A stretch of DNA of 64,000 nt from Halalkalibacter nanhaiisediminis. Lineage in GTDB: Bacteria; Bacillota; Bacilli; Bacillales; Bacillaceae_D. The stretch spans positions 1 through 64,000 of the forward strand of contig NZ_VLKZ01000007.1 of the NCBI RefSeq assembly GCF_007830185.1, in the 5' to 3' direction. The notes under the pieces are model-generated. The model had not been told where the DNA came from, did no database searches, and saw only the letters and a program-made list of their open reading frames with translations. Positions within the stretch are counted from its first letter, which is position 1. The number at the start of each line of letters is the position of its first letter. A program made the position numbers and the translations under genes. Shown piece by piece: positions 37,298 to 46,662 of this stretch.

Positions 37298-37720
37298 GTG
37301 AAGCTAATTCGAACAGTTATCATTAAACACATTGTCACAGAAGAAAAAAAAGCAGCACTTATTTCTGAATTCGAAACAGAAATCATACAATGTGAACGGG
37401 AGCTTGAGCAGCTTGTGTTTCAGTTACATAAAGCAACAAAGGATATTCCAAATAAGCATGAACAGCTTACTTTACGAGCACGCTATAAAGAGGAAATTAA
37501 AAAGCGCGAAGAAAGACTTCAAACGATTTCGTTTAAGGTACAGCAACTTAACAAGCTTGAACTAGGTTCTGAAATTGGGGTAGGGACAGCGGAAAGTATA
37601 GTTGATATAGAAGTTGGTGATCCTTGGCCAGACTTTGAGCAAAAAATAGAAGTTATAATTAAGAACGGTATTGTACATGAAATTCGAGAAAGTAGGAGTG
37701 AGCATGACGAATTGGTATAA
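37298..37720 (+). CDS. ylqD: YlqD family protein
   Basis: 140 residues. Conserved in position between khpA and rimM in Bacillus; function unknown. N-terminal [18 protein letters not shown], then a charged coiled-coil segment (about 25-95) rich in Glu/Lys, and a C-terminal acidic part ([10 protein letters not shown]). GTG start with GAGGTG upstream. The 3' end overlaps rimM by 17 bases in another frame, so the two are expressed together. It may act near ribosome or RNA processing, judged only from its neighbours. Confidence 0.85.
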   Translation: MKLIRTVIIKHIVTEEKKAALISEFETEIIQCERELEQLVFQLHKATKDIPNKHEQLTLRARYKEEIKKREERLQTISFKVQQLNKLELGSEIGVGTAESIVDIEVGDPWPDFEQKIEVIIKNGIVHEIRESRSEHDELV

Positions 37721-38225
37721 AGTTGGTAAGGTCGTTAACACGCATGGAGTAAGAGGAGAAGTAAGAGTTATTTCAACGACTGATTTTGCTGATGAACGAT
37801 ATGCAATAGGGACGAGTCTCATGATTAGGCATGAAGGTCAAAAAGAAGAATTTCCAGTTGAAGTTCGTCATCATCGTCGCCATAAAAATTTTGATCTCCT
37901 CCAATTTGAAGGCTACCATTCCATCAACGATGTTGAAAAGTTCAAAGGAGCGACCCTTTATGTGTCGGAAGAATTACTTAAGGAATTAGATGAAGGTGAA
38001 TTTTATTACCACGAGATCATCGGTTGTTTGGTTATAACCGAAGAAGGTACAGAGCTTGGGAAAATAAAAGAAATTATTGAAACAGGGGCAAATGATGTCT
38101 GGGTTGTTCAACGTATAGGTGGGGGGAAAGATATTTTACTACCTTATATTGAAGATGTTATTAAGGACATCAATATTGAAGAGAAAATTATTCGTGTGCA
38201 TTTAATGGAAGGTTTAGTAGAATGA
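37704..38225 (+). CDS. rimM: Ribosome maturation factor RimM
   Basis: 173 residues. 30S maturation factor that binds S19. N-terminal RimM domain ([18 protein letters not shown]) and C-terminal PRC barrel (from about 95, [10 protein letters not shown] then [11 protein letters not shown]). The frame is open upstream, but ATG 37704 has TAGGAGTG six bases away and gives MTNWYKVG. Overlaps ylqD at the start and trmD by ATGA at the end. Confidence 0.95.
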   Translation: MTNWYKVGKVVNTHGVRGEVRVISTTDFADERYAIGTSLMIRHEGQKEEFPVEVRHHRRHKNFDLLQFEGYHSINDVEKFKGATLYVSEELLKELDEGEFYYHEIIGCLVITEEGTELGKIKEIIETGANDVWVVQRIGGGKDILLPYIEDVIKDINIEEKIIRVHLMEGLVE

Positions 38226-38956
38226 AAATAGATGTGTTGTCGCTTTTCCCAGATATGTTTACAGGTGTATTTGGTTCCTCAATCTTAAAGCAAGCTCAGG
38301 ATCGCAACGCTGTCTCGCTTAATGTAGTCGATTTTAGACAATATGCTGATAATAAGCATGATAAGGTTGACGATTATCCTTATGGTGGTGGAGCAGGGAT
38401 GGTATTACGTGCTCAGCCCATTTTCGATGCTGTTGAAGATTTGAGAAAAAGAAACAATACAAAGCCACGTGTGATTTTACTCTGTCCTCAAGGAGAGCGA
38501 TATTCACAGCAGAAAGCGGAAGAATTAGCCGAGGAAGAGCATTTAATTTTATTGTGTGGACATTATGAAGGGTATGATGAACGGGTAAGGAAACATCTTG
38601 TTACCGATGAAATCTCGATAGGGGACTATGTGCTAACTGGTGGTGAGGTAGGGGCAATGGTTGTTGTTGATAGTGTAACAAGGCTATTGCCTGGTGTTCT
38701 TGGAAATGCAGAGTCTGCGATAACAGATTCGTTTTCTACTGGTTTGCTTGAACACCCTCATTATACGCGTCCTGCGGAGTTTAGGGGGATGAAAGTACCC
38801 GATATTCTTCTATCAGGGCATCACAAGCGGATAGAAGAGTGGCGAGAGCGGGAATCGCTAAGAAGAACCTGGTTAAGAAGACCTGATCTGCTAGAGAGAC
38901 AAGACTTGAATGAAAGACAAAAAGAATGGATTCGTGAATTTGAAAGAAATGGCTAA
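38222..38956 (+). CDS. trmD: tRNA (guanine-37-N1)-methyltransferase TrmD
   Basis: 244 residues. SPOUT-fold enzyme that makes m1G37 and prevents frameshifting. SAM-knot motifs: [13 protein letters not shown] and [11 protein letters not shown]; catalytic Asp region in the C-terminal helix bundle ([21 protein letters not shown]). Start overlaps rimM as ATGA. rplS with its own promoter follows. Confidence 0.97.
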   Translation: MKIDVLSLFPDMFTGVFGSSILKQAQDRNAVSLNVVDFRQYADNKHDKVDDYPYGGGAGMVLRAQPIFDAVEDLRKRNNTKPRVILLCPQGERYSQQKAEELAEEEHLILLCGHYEGYDERVRKHLVTDEISIGDYVLTGGEVGAMVVVDSVTRLLPGVLGNAESAITDSFSTGLLEHPHYTRPAEFRGMKVPDILLSGHHKRIEEWRERESLRRTWLRRPDLLERQDLNERQKEWIREFERNG

Positions 38957-38962
38957 AGCGCC

Positions 38963-38991
38963 TTGTATAGTTGATTGAAATATGGTACTAT
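38963..38991 (+). promoter_or_regulatory. Sigma-A promoter of rplS
   Basis: TTGTAT (38963-38968), 17-base spacer, TACTAT (38986-38991) with extended -10 TGG. It starts the L19 leader transcript. Confidence 0.7.
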
Positions 38992-39020
38992 ATCACTTGT
39001 GGCTATTAGCCAGTGATTAC

Positions 39021-39055
39021 GATGTTCCGCTGCAGGTTGACCTGATAAGAGCATC
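39021..39055 (+). promoter_or_regulatory. L19 ribosomal protein leader (rplS leader)
   Basis: In the rplS 5' leader, GATG (39021-39024) can pair with CATC (39052-39055) around an internal hairpin CAGG-TTGA-CCTG (39033-39044), with TTCCGCTG and ATAAGAG in the internal loops. This layout resembles the Firmicute L19 leader family, thought to mediate autoregulation. The match is from memory of the motif, not a search. Confidence 0.6.
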
Positions 39056-39077
39056 TGTATGGAAGGAGTGGAATTAT

Positions 39078-39422
39078 ATGAACAACATTATCCGTGAAAT
39101 TACTAATGAGCAACTACGTAGTGATCTTCCAGCGTTTCGTCCTGGTGACACTTTAGTTATCCATGTTAAAGTTGTTGAGGGAACTCGTGAGCGTATCCAG
39201 TTATTCGAAGGCGTTGTTATTAAGCGTCGTGGTACTGGTGTTAGCGAAACTTTCACAGCTCGTAAGATCTCATACGGTGTAGGCGTTGAACGTACATTCC
39301 CATTACATTCACCTAAGATCGCTAAGATCGAAGTGAAGCGTCGCGGTAAAGTACGTCGTGCTAAACTTTACTACTTGCGTAACCTACGCGGTAAAGCGGC
39401 TCGTATTAAAGAAATCCGATAA
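39078..39422 (+). CDS. rplS: 50S ribosomal protein L19
   Basis: 114 residues (B. subtilis 115). Located at the subunit interface. [20 protein letters not shown] and the basic end ([14 protein letters not shown]) are typical. ATG 39078 has GGAAGGAGTG in front. The frame is open upstream to 38982, but that part is the structured leader. Strong terminator after the stop. Confidence 0.97.
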   Translation: MNNIIREITNEQLRSDLPAFRPGDTLVIHVKVVEGTRERIQLFEGVVIKRRGTGVSETFTARKISYGVGVERTFPLHSPKIAKIEVKRRGKVRRAKLYYLRNLRGKAARIKEIR

Positions 39423-39432
39423 AAAACCAAGG

Positions 39433-39462
39433 AAGGAGCTTAGGGAACTAAGCTCCTTTTTT
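39433..39462 (+). terminator. Rho-independent terminator after rplS
   Basis: AAGGAGCTTAG pairs perfectly with CTAAGCTCCTT around GGAA, followed by TTTT. Confidence 0.9.
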
Positions 39463-39621
39463 AGCTTCTAATGCGATTAAATATATGCTGGGATTAAGAA
39501 TGTGTTTTGGATAAGAATATGATAAACTAATGCTTGTACTCTAAAGGAATTTAAACGTAGCAAAAGAATAAAAGTATAAACATCGTTTTGATATGAGTGA
39601 TAGCTAATGGAGGGCACCAGC

Positions 39622-40173
39622 ATGAGTGAGGAAAAAAAAGAATCATGGGAATGGCTAAAGGCAATTGTAGTTGCACTTGTTCTTGCCTTTCTCATACGTC
39701 AATTTTTGTTTGCTCCAGTCGTTGTTGATGGTGAATCAATGATGCCAACTTTAGAACATAATGATCGAATGATTATTAATAAAATTGGTTATATATTTGA
39801 TGAACCAAAACGTTTTGATATTATCGTTTTCCATGCTCCAGCAGGTAAGGATTACATTAAACGTGTCATTGGTCTGCCAGGAGATACGATTGAATATAGA
39901 GATGATATTCTCTATGTGAACGGCGAAGCAATCGCTGAACCATATTTAGACGAATTAAAACAAATATATGATGGTGGGTCGGTTACAGGTGATTTTAAAC
40001 TTGTTGATGTAACAACTGAGACTGTTGTACCTGAAGATGAGTTGTTTGTTTTAGGAGATAACCGTCGTCACAGTAAGGATAGTAGGGATATCGGTACAGT
40101 GCATATAGATGAGGTTGTAGGAAGAGCTAATGTTGTTTTTTGGCCTTTAACAAATATAGGTATTGCAAAGTAG
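39622..40173 (+). CDS. lepB: Type I signal peptidase
   Basis: 183 residues, the size of Bacillus Sip proteins. It cleaves signal peptides at the outer face of the membrane. One N-terminal membrane helix (about 14-33), catalytic Ser39 in GESMMPTL, and the general-base Lys80 in YIKRVIGLPGD, with the conserved GDNRRHSKDSRDIG near the end. ATG 39622 (MSEEKKESWEW) has TGGAGGG upstream. In B. subtilis no sip gene lies between rplS and rbgA; the rplS-lepB-rbgA order occurs in other Bacillaceae. Confidence 0.95.
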   Translation: MSEEKKESWEWLKAIVVALVLAFLIRQFLFAPVVVDGESMMPTLEHNDRMIINKIGYIFDEPKRFDIIVFHAPAGKDYIKRVIGLPGDTIEYRDDILYVNGEAIAEPYLDELKQIYDGGSVTGDFKLVDVTTETVVPEDELFVLGDNRRHSKDSRDIGTVHIDEVVGRANVVFWPLTNIGIAK

Positions 40174-40182
40174 GTGTAAGGT

Positions 40183-41031
40183 TTGACTATTCAATGGTTT
40201 CCAGGTCATATGGCAAAAGCACGAAGAGAGGTCACAGAGAAACTCAAATTCATTGATGTTGTGATTGAGCTTCTTGATGCTAGGGTTCCTCTAGCTTCGC
40301 GTAATCCGATGATTGATGAGATTGTTTCGCATAAGCCAAGGCTGATTTTATTAAATAAAGCTGATTTGGCAGATCAATCAGTTACAGAAAAATGGAAAAA
40401 ATATTTTGAGAAAAAAGGGGCAATGGTACTAGCGATCAATGCTCAGACAGGAAAAGGGGTTGAGAAAATCCCAGCTGCGTGTAAGGAACTAGCCACACCA
40501 ATTCTGGATAAAATGAAAGCAAAGGGAATGAAGCCAAGAGCAATAAGAGCCATGATTCTTGGAATTCCTAATGTAGGAAAGTCAACGTTAATTAATCGTC
40601 TTGCCTCCAAACGAACAGCTCAAGTCGGTGATCGTCCTGGTGTGACGAAAAAACAACAATGGATCAAGGTAGGAACTGAACTGGAATTACTAGATACGCC
40701 AGGAATTCTTTGGCCTAAATTTGAAGACCAAGTAATTGGTTACAGATTGGCTGCGACAGGTGCTATTAAAGATGAACTCCTTGATTTTCAAGATATCGCA
40801 CTCTTCTTGCTTAACTATTTAAAAGATGCTTATCCAACTCTTATCCAAAAGCGTTACAAAGTAGAAGATATACCTGATGAGGGTGTAGCTCTTTTTGATG
40901 AAATTGGTAAAAAACGAGGTTGTTTATTGCCTGGTGGCTATGTTGATTATGATAAAGCGGCAGAAATTATTTTGCGCGAGATGCGCTCTGGTACGCTAGG
41001 TAGAATCTCACTTGAAACACCAGAAGCATAA
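40183..41031 (+). CDS. rbgA: Ribosome biogenesis GTPase RbgA (YlqF)
   Basis: 282 residues. Needed for late 50S assembly. Circularly permuted GTPase: G4 NKAD at 59-62 comes before G1 GIPNVGKST (128-136) and G3 DTPGI (from 172); a C-terminal RNA-binding helical domain follows. [10 protein letters not shown] near the start is the family hallmark. TTG start with GTAAGG upstream; it follows lepB by nine bases. Confidence 0.96.
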   Translation: MTIQWFPGHMAKARREVTEKLKFIDVVIELLDARVPLASRNPMIDEIVSHKPRLILLNKADLADQSVTEKWKKYFEKKGAMVLAINAQTGKGVEKIPAACKELATPILDKMKAKGMKPRAIRAMILGIPNVGKSTLINRLASKRTAQVGDRPGVTKKQQWIKVGTELELLDTPGILWPKFEDQVIGYRLAATGAIKDELLDFQDIALFLLNYLKDAYPTLIQKRYKVEDIPDEGVALFDEIGKKRGCLLPGGYVDYDKAAEIILREMRSGTLGRISLETPEA

Positions 41032-41039
41032 TAAGTTAG

Positions 41040-41078
41040 CCGATGAATGAGCTTAAATGGCATATTCATCGGTTTTTT
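41040..41078 (+). terminator. Rho-independent terminator after rbgA
   Basis: CCGATGAAT pairs with ATTCATCGG (41040-41048 and 41064-41072), followed by TTTTTT. Confidence 0.8.
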
Positions 41079-41168
41079 CATATATAAGATAAATCAGCTT
41101 ACATTTGATTTAGAGTACCTTTAGACGAACAAAGAAGCTGTCGATATACATAATAAGGAGAGATTGTC

Positions 41169-41939
41169 GTGACCCTTTCAATTAAACAAATAGAAGAGCA
41201 GCTATTACAGAGAAATAAGGTAGATGAAGCTTTACTAGCGATGCTTGATAATGATGAGCGGAAAGGTGTTCAAACATTACTGAAACGGTATCATTCTCGT
41301 GAAAAAAAACGAATGATGTTAGAAAATATGCATCAAGAAATGACTCAATATGAAAACCAATTGCGTCTAGATGGATTTACCCAAATCGCAGGTTTAGATG
41401 AAGTCGGTAGAGGACCATTAGCAGGACCAGTAGTCGTTGCAGCCGTTATTCTTCCCGAAACATTTAAGCTATTAGGACTAACAGATTCAAAAAAATTATC
41501 AAAAATAAAACGCCAAGAATTTTCTGATATTATCAAACGAGAATCAGTCACATATACAATTCAGATGATTCATGCTGAAGAAATTGATCGCATTAATATT
41601 TATCAAGCGACAAAGCAAGCGATGATGAAAGCGGTTGAAGAGATTGATAGAAAACCTGATCATTTATTAATTGACGCCATGTCATTAGAACTACCGATTC
41701 CACAAACATCTCTTATTAAAGGTGATCAAAGAAGTATAACAATTGCAGCTAGTTCTGTTTTAGCAAAAGTCGCACGAGATGATTACATGGGAAAACTAGA
41801 TCAAACTTTTCCAGGGTATGGCTTTTCAAGTCATGCTGGATATGGTACAAAAGAGCATTTGGAGGCAATAGAACGTCTTGGTTTAACACCGGAACACCGT
41901 CGTTCTTTTCGACCTATTAAAGAAATTGATCAAATCTAA
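41169..41939 (+). CDS. rnhB: Ribonuclease HII
   Basis: 256 residues. Removes RNA from RNA-DNA hybrids and misincorporated ribonucleotides. Active site: Asp77 and Glu78 with GRG in LDEVGRGPLAGP, Asp169 (LLIDAMSLE) and Asp186 (IKGDQRS). An N-terminal extension of about 70 residues is usual in Bacillus RNase HII. GTG start with AAGGAGAG upstream. ylqG starts 22 bases after the stop. Confidence 0.97.
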   Translation: MTLSIKQIEEQLLQRNKVDEALLAMLDNDERKGVQTLLKRYHSREKKRMMLENMHQEMTQYENQLRLDGFTQIAGLDEVGRGPLAGPVVVAAVILPETFKLLGLTDSKKLSKIKRQEFSDIIKRESVTYTIQMIHAEEIDRINIYQATKQAMMKAVEEIDRKPDHLLIDAMSLELPIPQTSLIKGDQRSITIAASSVLAKVARDDYMGKLDQTFPGYGFSSHAGYGTKEHLEAIERLGLTPEHRRSFRPIKEIDQI

Positions 41940-41961
41940 GTATATAAAGGAGGTGAGCAGA

Positions 41962-43725
41962 ATGATTCACTCCCAGGTTCATAATCAACGAACGGTTTCA
42001 GCGAGTGTTCAGCCATCTCGTCCTATTACTTTAGCAACTGGGCATGTCTTTCAAGGACAAATAACGAAAATTTTCCCTAATAACGTTGCTGCGCTGTCAA
42101 TGAATGGAATGAATGTAACAGCAAGGCTCGAGGCTGCTCTTACAGCTGGCCAACGCTACTGGTTTGAAGTGCAAGAGGGAACTGGTATCCCTCGCTTACG
42201 TGTACTTGATGACAATACATTTAGACAAAGGGAGGGGCTGTCCACTCAACCTTCAGTAGATCGTCTCATGCAACAATTAGGTCTACCACAATCCAAGGGG
42301 ATGGAAACGTTTATTCGTCAACTATCAGAACAGCAAATACCGTTTACACGCCAATCTGTTTTAGCAGGGGCACAGCTGCTAAATGAGCTAAATCAATTTA
42401 ATGACAAAGGATTTCGAACATTGATGAACATGATGGAAAGGCAATTGCCTTTAACGAAGGAGACATTTCAAGCTTTTGAAGCAGTTTCCAAACAACCATC
42501 TGTTAGTCAGCAATTACAGCAATTGTCGACTCAATTATCACAATCTGCTCATCCTGCTGCTCAACAAGTGAGCGAACTCGTAGCGAATTTACTGAAGCCT
42601 GGTGCGTTTCAAAGCACTCAATCACCAATACCGCAGTTACTATCAATGTATACAGGTCAAGGAATTTCAAGTGAAGCAAGACAAGGAGCAGAGCAACTGC
42701 TTACACGATTAGGTGTCATACCTGAAGGAACAAATCCAAGCCAAGTATATGATCAATTTAAACAAGCACTACTCAACCCAGCTAACCGAGAAATTGTTTC
42801 GCAATTGTGGCCAAATGTAGCGAGTGGCCAGGGGATGGATTTGTCCAAACTTGATGCGAAAGTCGTTTTTGAAACAATGATTTCAAGATTATCGGTTCCT
42901 GCTGGTAAGGAAGGTATCTCGCAATTGCAGCAGTTGCTAAGCCTGCTCCAAACAAAAGAGCAAGCGACAGAAGTTCAGGCACGATGGATTCAATTGCCTA
43001 CTCAATCATTAATACCCTCTGAGAGACTCGTTTTACAGCAAACACTCGAAGCGACTACATCTTTTCAAGGGCAGGTAAGCGAAGCGCGAACAACTGCAGG
43101 GGCTCATTTACAGTCGGTTTTACAGATGCTTGGTTATCAGCATGAACATGACGTCACTCGTTTTTTACAAGGGGATTTAACAAAAGAGAATCTTACCTCA
43201 GAACGACTTAAAGCGATGCTTTTACATTTACAGCAAGAGGAGCTGCCTACGGCGTTGAAAGAGCAAGTGAATCAAACGTTGCATCGTTTGACTGGGCAAC
43301 AAATGCTTGCACAAGATCAAACTGGACCACTACATCAAATGATTATGCAAATTCCACTTTCTTTAGGAGCATATCAAACAGACATGACGATGCAGTGGGA
43401 AGGTAGGAAGCAAGCAAATGGTGAACTTGATCCAGCGTTTTGTCGAATCCTTTTTTATTTAACGTTAGAACGACTAGAAGAAACAATTGTTGATGTACAA
43501 ATCCAAAATCGTATCATTGCTGTTACGGTATTTAATGAGCAAGAAAAGCCTCAGGCATTGATTGATTTGCTTATTCCATCATTAAAGCGGTCATTAAATG
43601 AGCAAAATTATCAACTCTTATCCGTTAAATGGAAAACAATGAAGGAAGCACAAGCTCCTCAGCAACAAACTCAACATATGTACCAACAAAGCGTCAGTTA
43701 TCAAGGAGTTGACGTTCGAATATGA
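41962..43725 (+). CDS. ylqG: YlqG, glutamine-rich FliK-like protein
   Basis: 587 residues. Very rich in Gln, Leu, Ser and Thr, mostly helical or disordered (about 90-480), with no signal peptide. The C-terminal region (about 485-565, ELDPAFCRILFYLTLERLEE then VDVQIQNRIIAVTVFN) resembles the globular C-terminal domain of flagellar hook-length proteins such as FliK. ATG 41962 has a perfect AAAGGAGGTGAG; the frame is open slightly further upstream. It is followed by ylqH with a four-base overlap. In B. subtilis the pair is conserved at the same site with no clear role. The hook-length-like reading is inference. Confidence 0.75.
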   Translation: MIHSQVHNQRTVSASVQPSRPITLATGHVFQGQITKIFPNNVAALSMNGMNVTARLEAALTAGQRYWFEVQEGTGIPRLRVLDDNTFRQREGLSTQPSVDRLMQQLGLPQSKGMETFIRQLSEQQIPFTRQSVLAGAQLLNELNQFNDKGFRTLMNMMERQLPLTKETFQAFEAVSKQPSVSQQLQQLSTQLSQSAHPAAQQVSELVANLLKPGAFQSTQSPIPQLLSMYTGQGISSEARQGAEQLLTRLGVIPEGTNPSQVYDQFKQALLNPANREIVSQLWPNVASGQGMDLSKLDAKVVFETMISRLSVPAGKEGISQLQQLLSLLQTKEQATEVQARWIQLPTQSLIPSERLVLQQTLEATTSFQGQVSEARTTAGAHLQSVLQMLGYQHEHDVTRFLQGDLTKENLTSERLKAMLLHLQQEELPTALKEQVNQTLHRLTGQQMLAQDQTGPLHQMIMQIPLSLGAYQTDMTMQWEGRKQANGELDPAFCRILFYLTLERLEETIVDVQIQNRIIAVTVFNEQEKPQALIDLLIPSLKRSLNEQNYQLLSVKWKTMKEAQAPQQQTQHMYQQSVSYQGVDVRI

Positions 43726-43991
43726 ACCATTATCAAAAAAGAAAGCAAGCAGTGGCGCTTCGTTATCAATCTGATACGGACGTGTCCCCAAAAGTAGTTG
43801 GAAAAGGAAAAGGGCTTGTTGCGGATGAAATCATTGCTAAAGCAAAAGAACATAATATTCCGATTCAAGAAGATCCCTCTCTTGTGGAAATGCTTGGTCA
43901 GCTTGAGTTAAATCAATCAATTCCCCCTGAGTTATATGAAGTTGTCGCAGAAATTTTTTCATTTATTTATCGAATTGATAAAAATGGATAA
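43722..43991 (+). CDS. ylqH: YlqH, FlhB C-terminal domain-like protein
   Basis: 89 residues. It matches only the cytoplasmic C-terminal piece of FlhB/EscU export-switch proteins: AVALRY, SPKVVGKGKGLVADEIIAKA, HNIPIQEDPSLVEML, IPPELYEVVAEIFSFIYR. In FlhB this piece follows the self-cleaving NPTH loop; here no NPTH is present and the protein begins just where the cleaved fragment would. No membrane segment. ATG overlaps the ylqG stop. Possible free substrate-specificity domain for the flagellar export gate. Confidence 0.85.
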   Translation: MNHYQKRKQAVALRYQSDTDVSPKVVGKGKGLVADEIIAKAKEHNIPIQEDPSLVEMLGQLELNQSIPPELYEVVAEIFSFIYRIDKNG

Positions 43992-44052
43992 AAAGTTGGT
44001 AATGTTACTATGTCCTTAGTTGGGCATAATGACGTTGCCAACTTTTTTGTTA
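43991..44052 (+). terminator. Long hairpin and terminator after ylqH
   Basis: 25-bp stem with one mismatch and several G-U pairs (43991-44015 with 44022-44046), six-base loop TTAGTT, followed by TTTTTTGTT. Much longer than the other terminators in the window. The first arm recurs in part at 44105-44122. Confidence 0.7.
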
Positions 44053-44137
44053 AGAAAAGATTATTTAAATACGCAAATGACAAGCCACTTTACTCTATTC
44101 TTAAAAAAGTTGGTAATTTACTAGATAAGGGGGTTAA

Positions 44138-44314
44138 ATTGGGAAACAGAACAAGTTGATTGTACCAGAGAAAGAAGCATTAATGAGTACTTATAAAGAA
44201 GAATTTGCACAAGAATTTGGTATGAACCACTCTATTGTAGAATCAGATACAAGAGCACTAAATATGTCGAAAAGTCTTTTAAAAAAGTCGAAAAAAGAAG
44301 AAAATCAGAAATAA
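44138..44314 (+). CDS. Divergent alpha/beta-type small acid-soluble spore protein-like gene
   Basis: 57 codons from 44141 to the TAA at 44312, plus a start. The translation has NKLIVPEKEALMSTYKEEFA and QEFGMN, then ESDTRALNMSKSLL, which follows the alpha/beta SASP pattern (LxVP, KxExAxEFG, DTxxR) with a Lys-rich tail in place of the usual end. These proteins coat and protect spore DNA. AAGGGGG lies at 44127-44133. No ATG, GTG or TTG starts this frame at the right place: an ATT (44138) is possible, or TTG 44139 if one A is missing near 44150-44153. That frame would give MGNRNKLIVP, a typical start. Missed by standard gene calling. Confidence 0.65.
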   Translation: MGKQNKLIVPEKEALMSTYKEEFAQEFGMNHSIVESDTRALNMSKSLLKKSKKEENQK

Positions 44315-44362
44315 AATAAGCACTAAAAAACGGAAAAATGAGTTTTTTTTCATTTATTTGAA

Positions 44363-44387
44363 TTTGGAGGGGATTTTCCCTCCCAAA
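44363..44387 (+). terminator. Possible terminator after the SASP-like gene
   Basis: TTTGGAGGG pairs with CCCTCCCAAA (one bulge) around GATTTT. There is no T-run after it, so termination is uncertain. The gap to sucC (44388-44489) shows no clear promoter. Confidence 0.35.
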
Positions 44388-44489
44388 ATATTAAAATAAG
44401 TGCTAAAATGAAAGAGGATTTTGCTACTCATTATCGAATTAGAAGAGTGGCTTGAAATTACATGCAACTGATAGGAGGCTGGAGAGAGA

Positions 44490-45650
44490 ATGAATATCCA
44501 TGAGTATCAAGGGAAAGAACTTCTTCGTAAGTATGGCGTTGCTGTTCCAAACGGAAAAGTAGCGTTCTCTGTTGACGAAGCAGTAGAAGCAGCAAAAGAA
44601 TTGGGTACTGACGTATGTGTCGTAAAAGCACAAATCCATGCAGGTGGTCGTGGAAAAGCTGGCGGAGTAAAAGTAGCGAAGAATCTTGACGAAGTCCGTA
44701 CATATGCAGATGATATTCTTGGTAAGACACTTGTCACTCACCAGACAGGTCCAGAAGGCAAAGAAGTTAAGCGCTTACTTATTGAAGAAGGCTGCGATAT
44801 TAAAAATGAATACTATGTAGGTTTAGTATTGGATCGTGCTACTTCAAGTGTTGTTATGATGGCATCTGAAGAAGGCGGAACGGAAATCGAGGAAGTTGCA
44901 GAAGCAACGCCCGAGAAAATTTTCAAAGAAGTGATCGACCCAGCAGTCGGCCTTCAAGGTTTCCAAGCAAGACGTCTTGCATTCAATATTAATATTCCTA
45001 AAGAATTAGTTGGTCAAGCAGTGAAATTTATGATGGGATTATATAAAGTGTTTGTCGAAAAAGATTGTTCAATCGCCGAAATTAACCCATTAGTAACAAC
45101 TGGTGATGGGAAAGTAATGGCTCTTGACGCTAAAATGAATTTTGATTCAAACGCACTTTATCGTCAAAAGGATATTCTTGCTTACCGTGATCTAGAAGAA
45201 GAAGATGTAAAAGAAATTGAAGCGTCAAAATACGACCTTAGTTATATTTCTTTAGATGGGAATATCGGTTGTATGGTTAATGGTGCCGGTCTAGCAATGG
45301 CAACAATGGATATCATTAAGCACTATAATGGAGACCCTGCGAACTTCCTTGACGTTGGTGGCGGTGCGACAGCAGAAAAGGTTACTGAAGCATTCAAAAT
45401 CATTCTTTCTGATGACAGCGTTAAAGGAATTTTCGTTAACATCTTCGGTGGAATTATGAAGTGTGACATTATTGCAGAAGGTGTTGTAGAAGCAACAAAA
45501 CAAGTTGGTTTAGAGATTCCTCTTGTTGTACGTCTTGAAGGAACAAATGTTGACTTAGGTAAGCAGATCCTTAAAGAATCAGGATTGAATATAACTGCAG
45601 CTGATTCAATGGCTGATGGCGCACAAAAAATCGTTTCATTAGTGAAATAG
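44490..45650 (+). CDS. sucC: Succinyl-CoA synthetase beta subunit
   Basis: 386 residues. With SucD makes succinate and ATP (or GTP) from succinyl-CoA in the citric acid cycle. ATP-grasp N-terminal domain ([31 protein letters not shown]) and a flavodoxin-like C-terminal domain ([16 protein letters not shown]). GATAGGAGGC precedes ATG. sucD follows after 18 bases. Confidence 0.98.
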   Translation: MNIHEYQGKELLRKYGVAVPNGKVAFSVDEAVEAAKELGTDVCVVKAQIHAGGRGKAGGVKVAKNLDEVRTYADDILGKTLVTHQTGPEGKEVKRLLIEEGCDIKNEYYVGLVLDRATSSVVMMASEEGGTEIEEVAEATPEKIFKEVIDPAVGLQGFQARRLAFNINIPKELVGQAVKFMMGLYKVFVEKDCSIAEINPLVTTGDGKVMALDAKMNFDSNALYRQKDILAYRDLEEEDVKEIEASKYDLSYISLDGNIGCMVNGAGLAMATMDIIKHYNGDPANFLDVGGGATAEKVTEAFKIILSDDSVKGIFVNIFGGIMKCDIIAEGVVEATKQVGLEIPLVVRLEGTNVDLGKQILKESGLNITAADSMADGAQKIVSLVK

Positions 45651-45668
45651 AAAGGCGGGACACAGAGA

Positions 45669-46583
45669 ATGAGCATCCTCATTAACAAAGATACGAAGGT
45701 AATCGTTCAAGGGATTACAGGAGCAACAGGCTTGTTCCATACACAACAAGCTGTTGAGTACGGTACGAATATTGTTGGTGGTGTAACGCCAGGTAAAGGC
45801 GGAACAGAAGTCGAAGGAATTCCAGTATTTGATACAGTCGAGCAAGCGGTAAAAGCAACAGGTGCAAACGCGTCTGTAATCTATGTACCACCTGCATTTG
45901 CTGCAGATGCAATCATGGAAGCGACTGATGCAGGCCTTGATTTAGCTATTTGTATTACTGAAGGAATTCCGGTAATGGATATGGTTAATGTCAAACGCTA
46001 CATGGAAGGTAAGAAAACTCGCCTTATTGGTCCTAACTGCCCAGGTGTTATTACTCCTGAAGAATGTAAGATTGGTATTATGCCAGGATATATTCACAAA
46101 AAAGGTCATGTAGGTGTAGTATCACGTTCTGGTACATTAACATATGAAGCTGTCCATCAACTATCAACAAATGGAATTGGTCAATCATCTGCTGTTGGTA
46201 TCGGCGGAGACCCAGTTAATGGTACAGACTTCATTGATGTATTAAAGCTTTTTAATGAAGATCCAGAGACGTATGCAGTTATTATGATTGGTGAAATCGG
46301 TGGTACTGCTGAAGAGGAAGCTGCTGAATGGGTAAAAGCGAATATGACTAAACCAGTTGTTGGCTTTATCGGTGGACAAACAGCACCTCCAGGAAAGCGT
46401 ATGGGCCATGCTGGTGCGATTATCTCTGGTGGTAAAGGTACAGCTGCTGAAAAAATCAAAACGCTTGAGAGCTGCGGTATTAAAGTAGCTGAGACACCTT
46501 CAGTCATGGGTGAAACTCTTATCTCTGTTTTGAAAGAGAAGAATTTACTTGATAAGTGTATTACTCACGAAGTAACAAACTGA
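45669..46583 (+). CDS. sucD: Succinyl-CoA synthetase alpha subunit
   Basis: 304 residues. CoA-binding domain with [14 protein letters not shown] near the start and [12 protein letters not shown]; phosphorylated His247 in [23 protein letters not shown] region. AAAGGCGGG lies upstream of ATG. Ends with a terminator, so sucCD is a two-gene unit. Confidence 0.98.
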   Translation: MSILINKDTKVIVQGITGATGLFHTQQAVEYGTNIVGGVTPGKGGTEVEGIPVFDTVEQAVKATGANASVIYVPPAFAADAIMEATDAGLDLAICITEGIPVMDMVNVKRYMEGKKTRLIGPNCPGVITPEECKIGIMPGYIHKKGHVGVVSRSGTLTYEAVHQLSTNGIGQSSAVGIGGDPVNGTDFIDVLKLFNEDPETYAVIMIGEIGGTAEEEAAEWVKANMTKPVVGFIGGQTAPPGKRMGHAGAIISGGKGTAAEKIKTLESCGIKVAETPSVMGETLISVLKEKNLLDKCITHEVTN

Positions 46584-46596
46584 TTAGTCTGTACGG

Positions 46597-46634
46597 AAAG
46601 TCTTCCAATTTGGGAGGCTTTCTTTCTCATTTTC
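46597..46634 (+). terminator. Rho-independent terminator after sucD
   Basis: GAAAGTCTTCC pairs with GGGAGGCTTTC (two G-U pairs) around a five-base loop, followed by TTTCTCATTTT. Confidence 0.75.
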
Positions 46635-46662
46635 TCAATTATTAAAGGAGTGATACGCAAAT

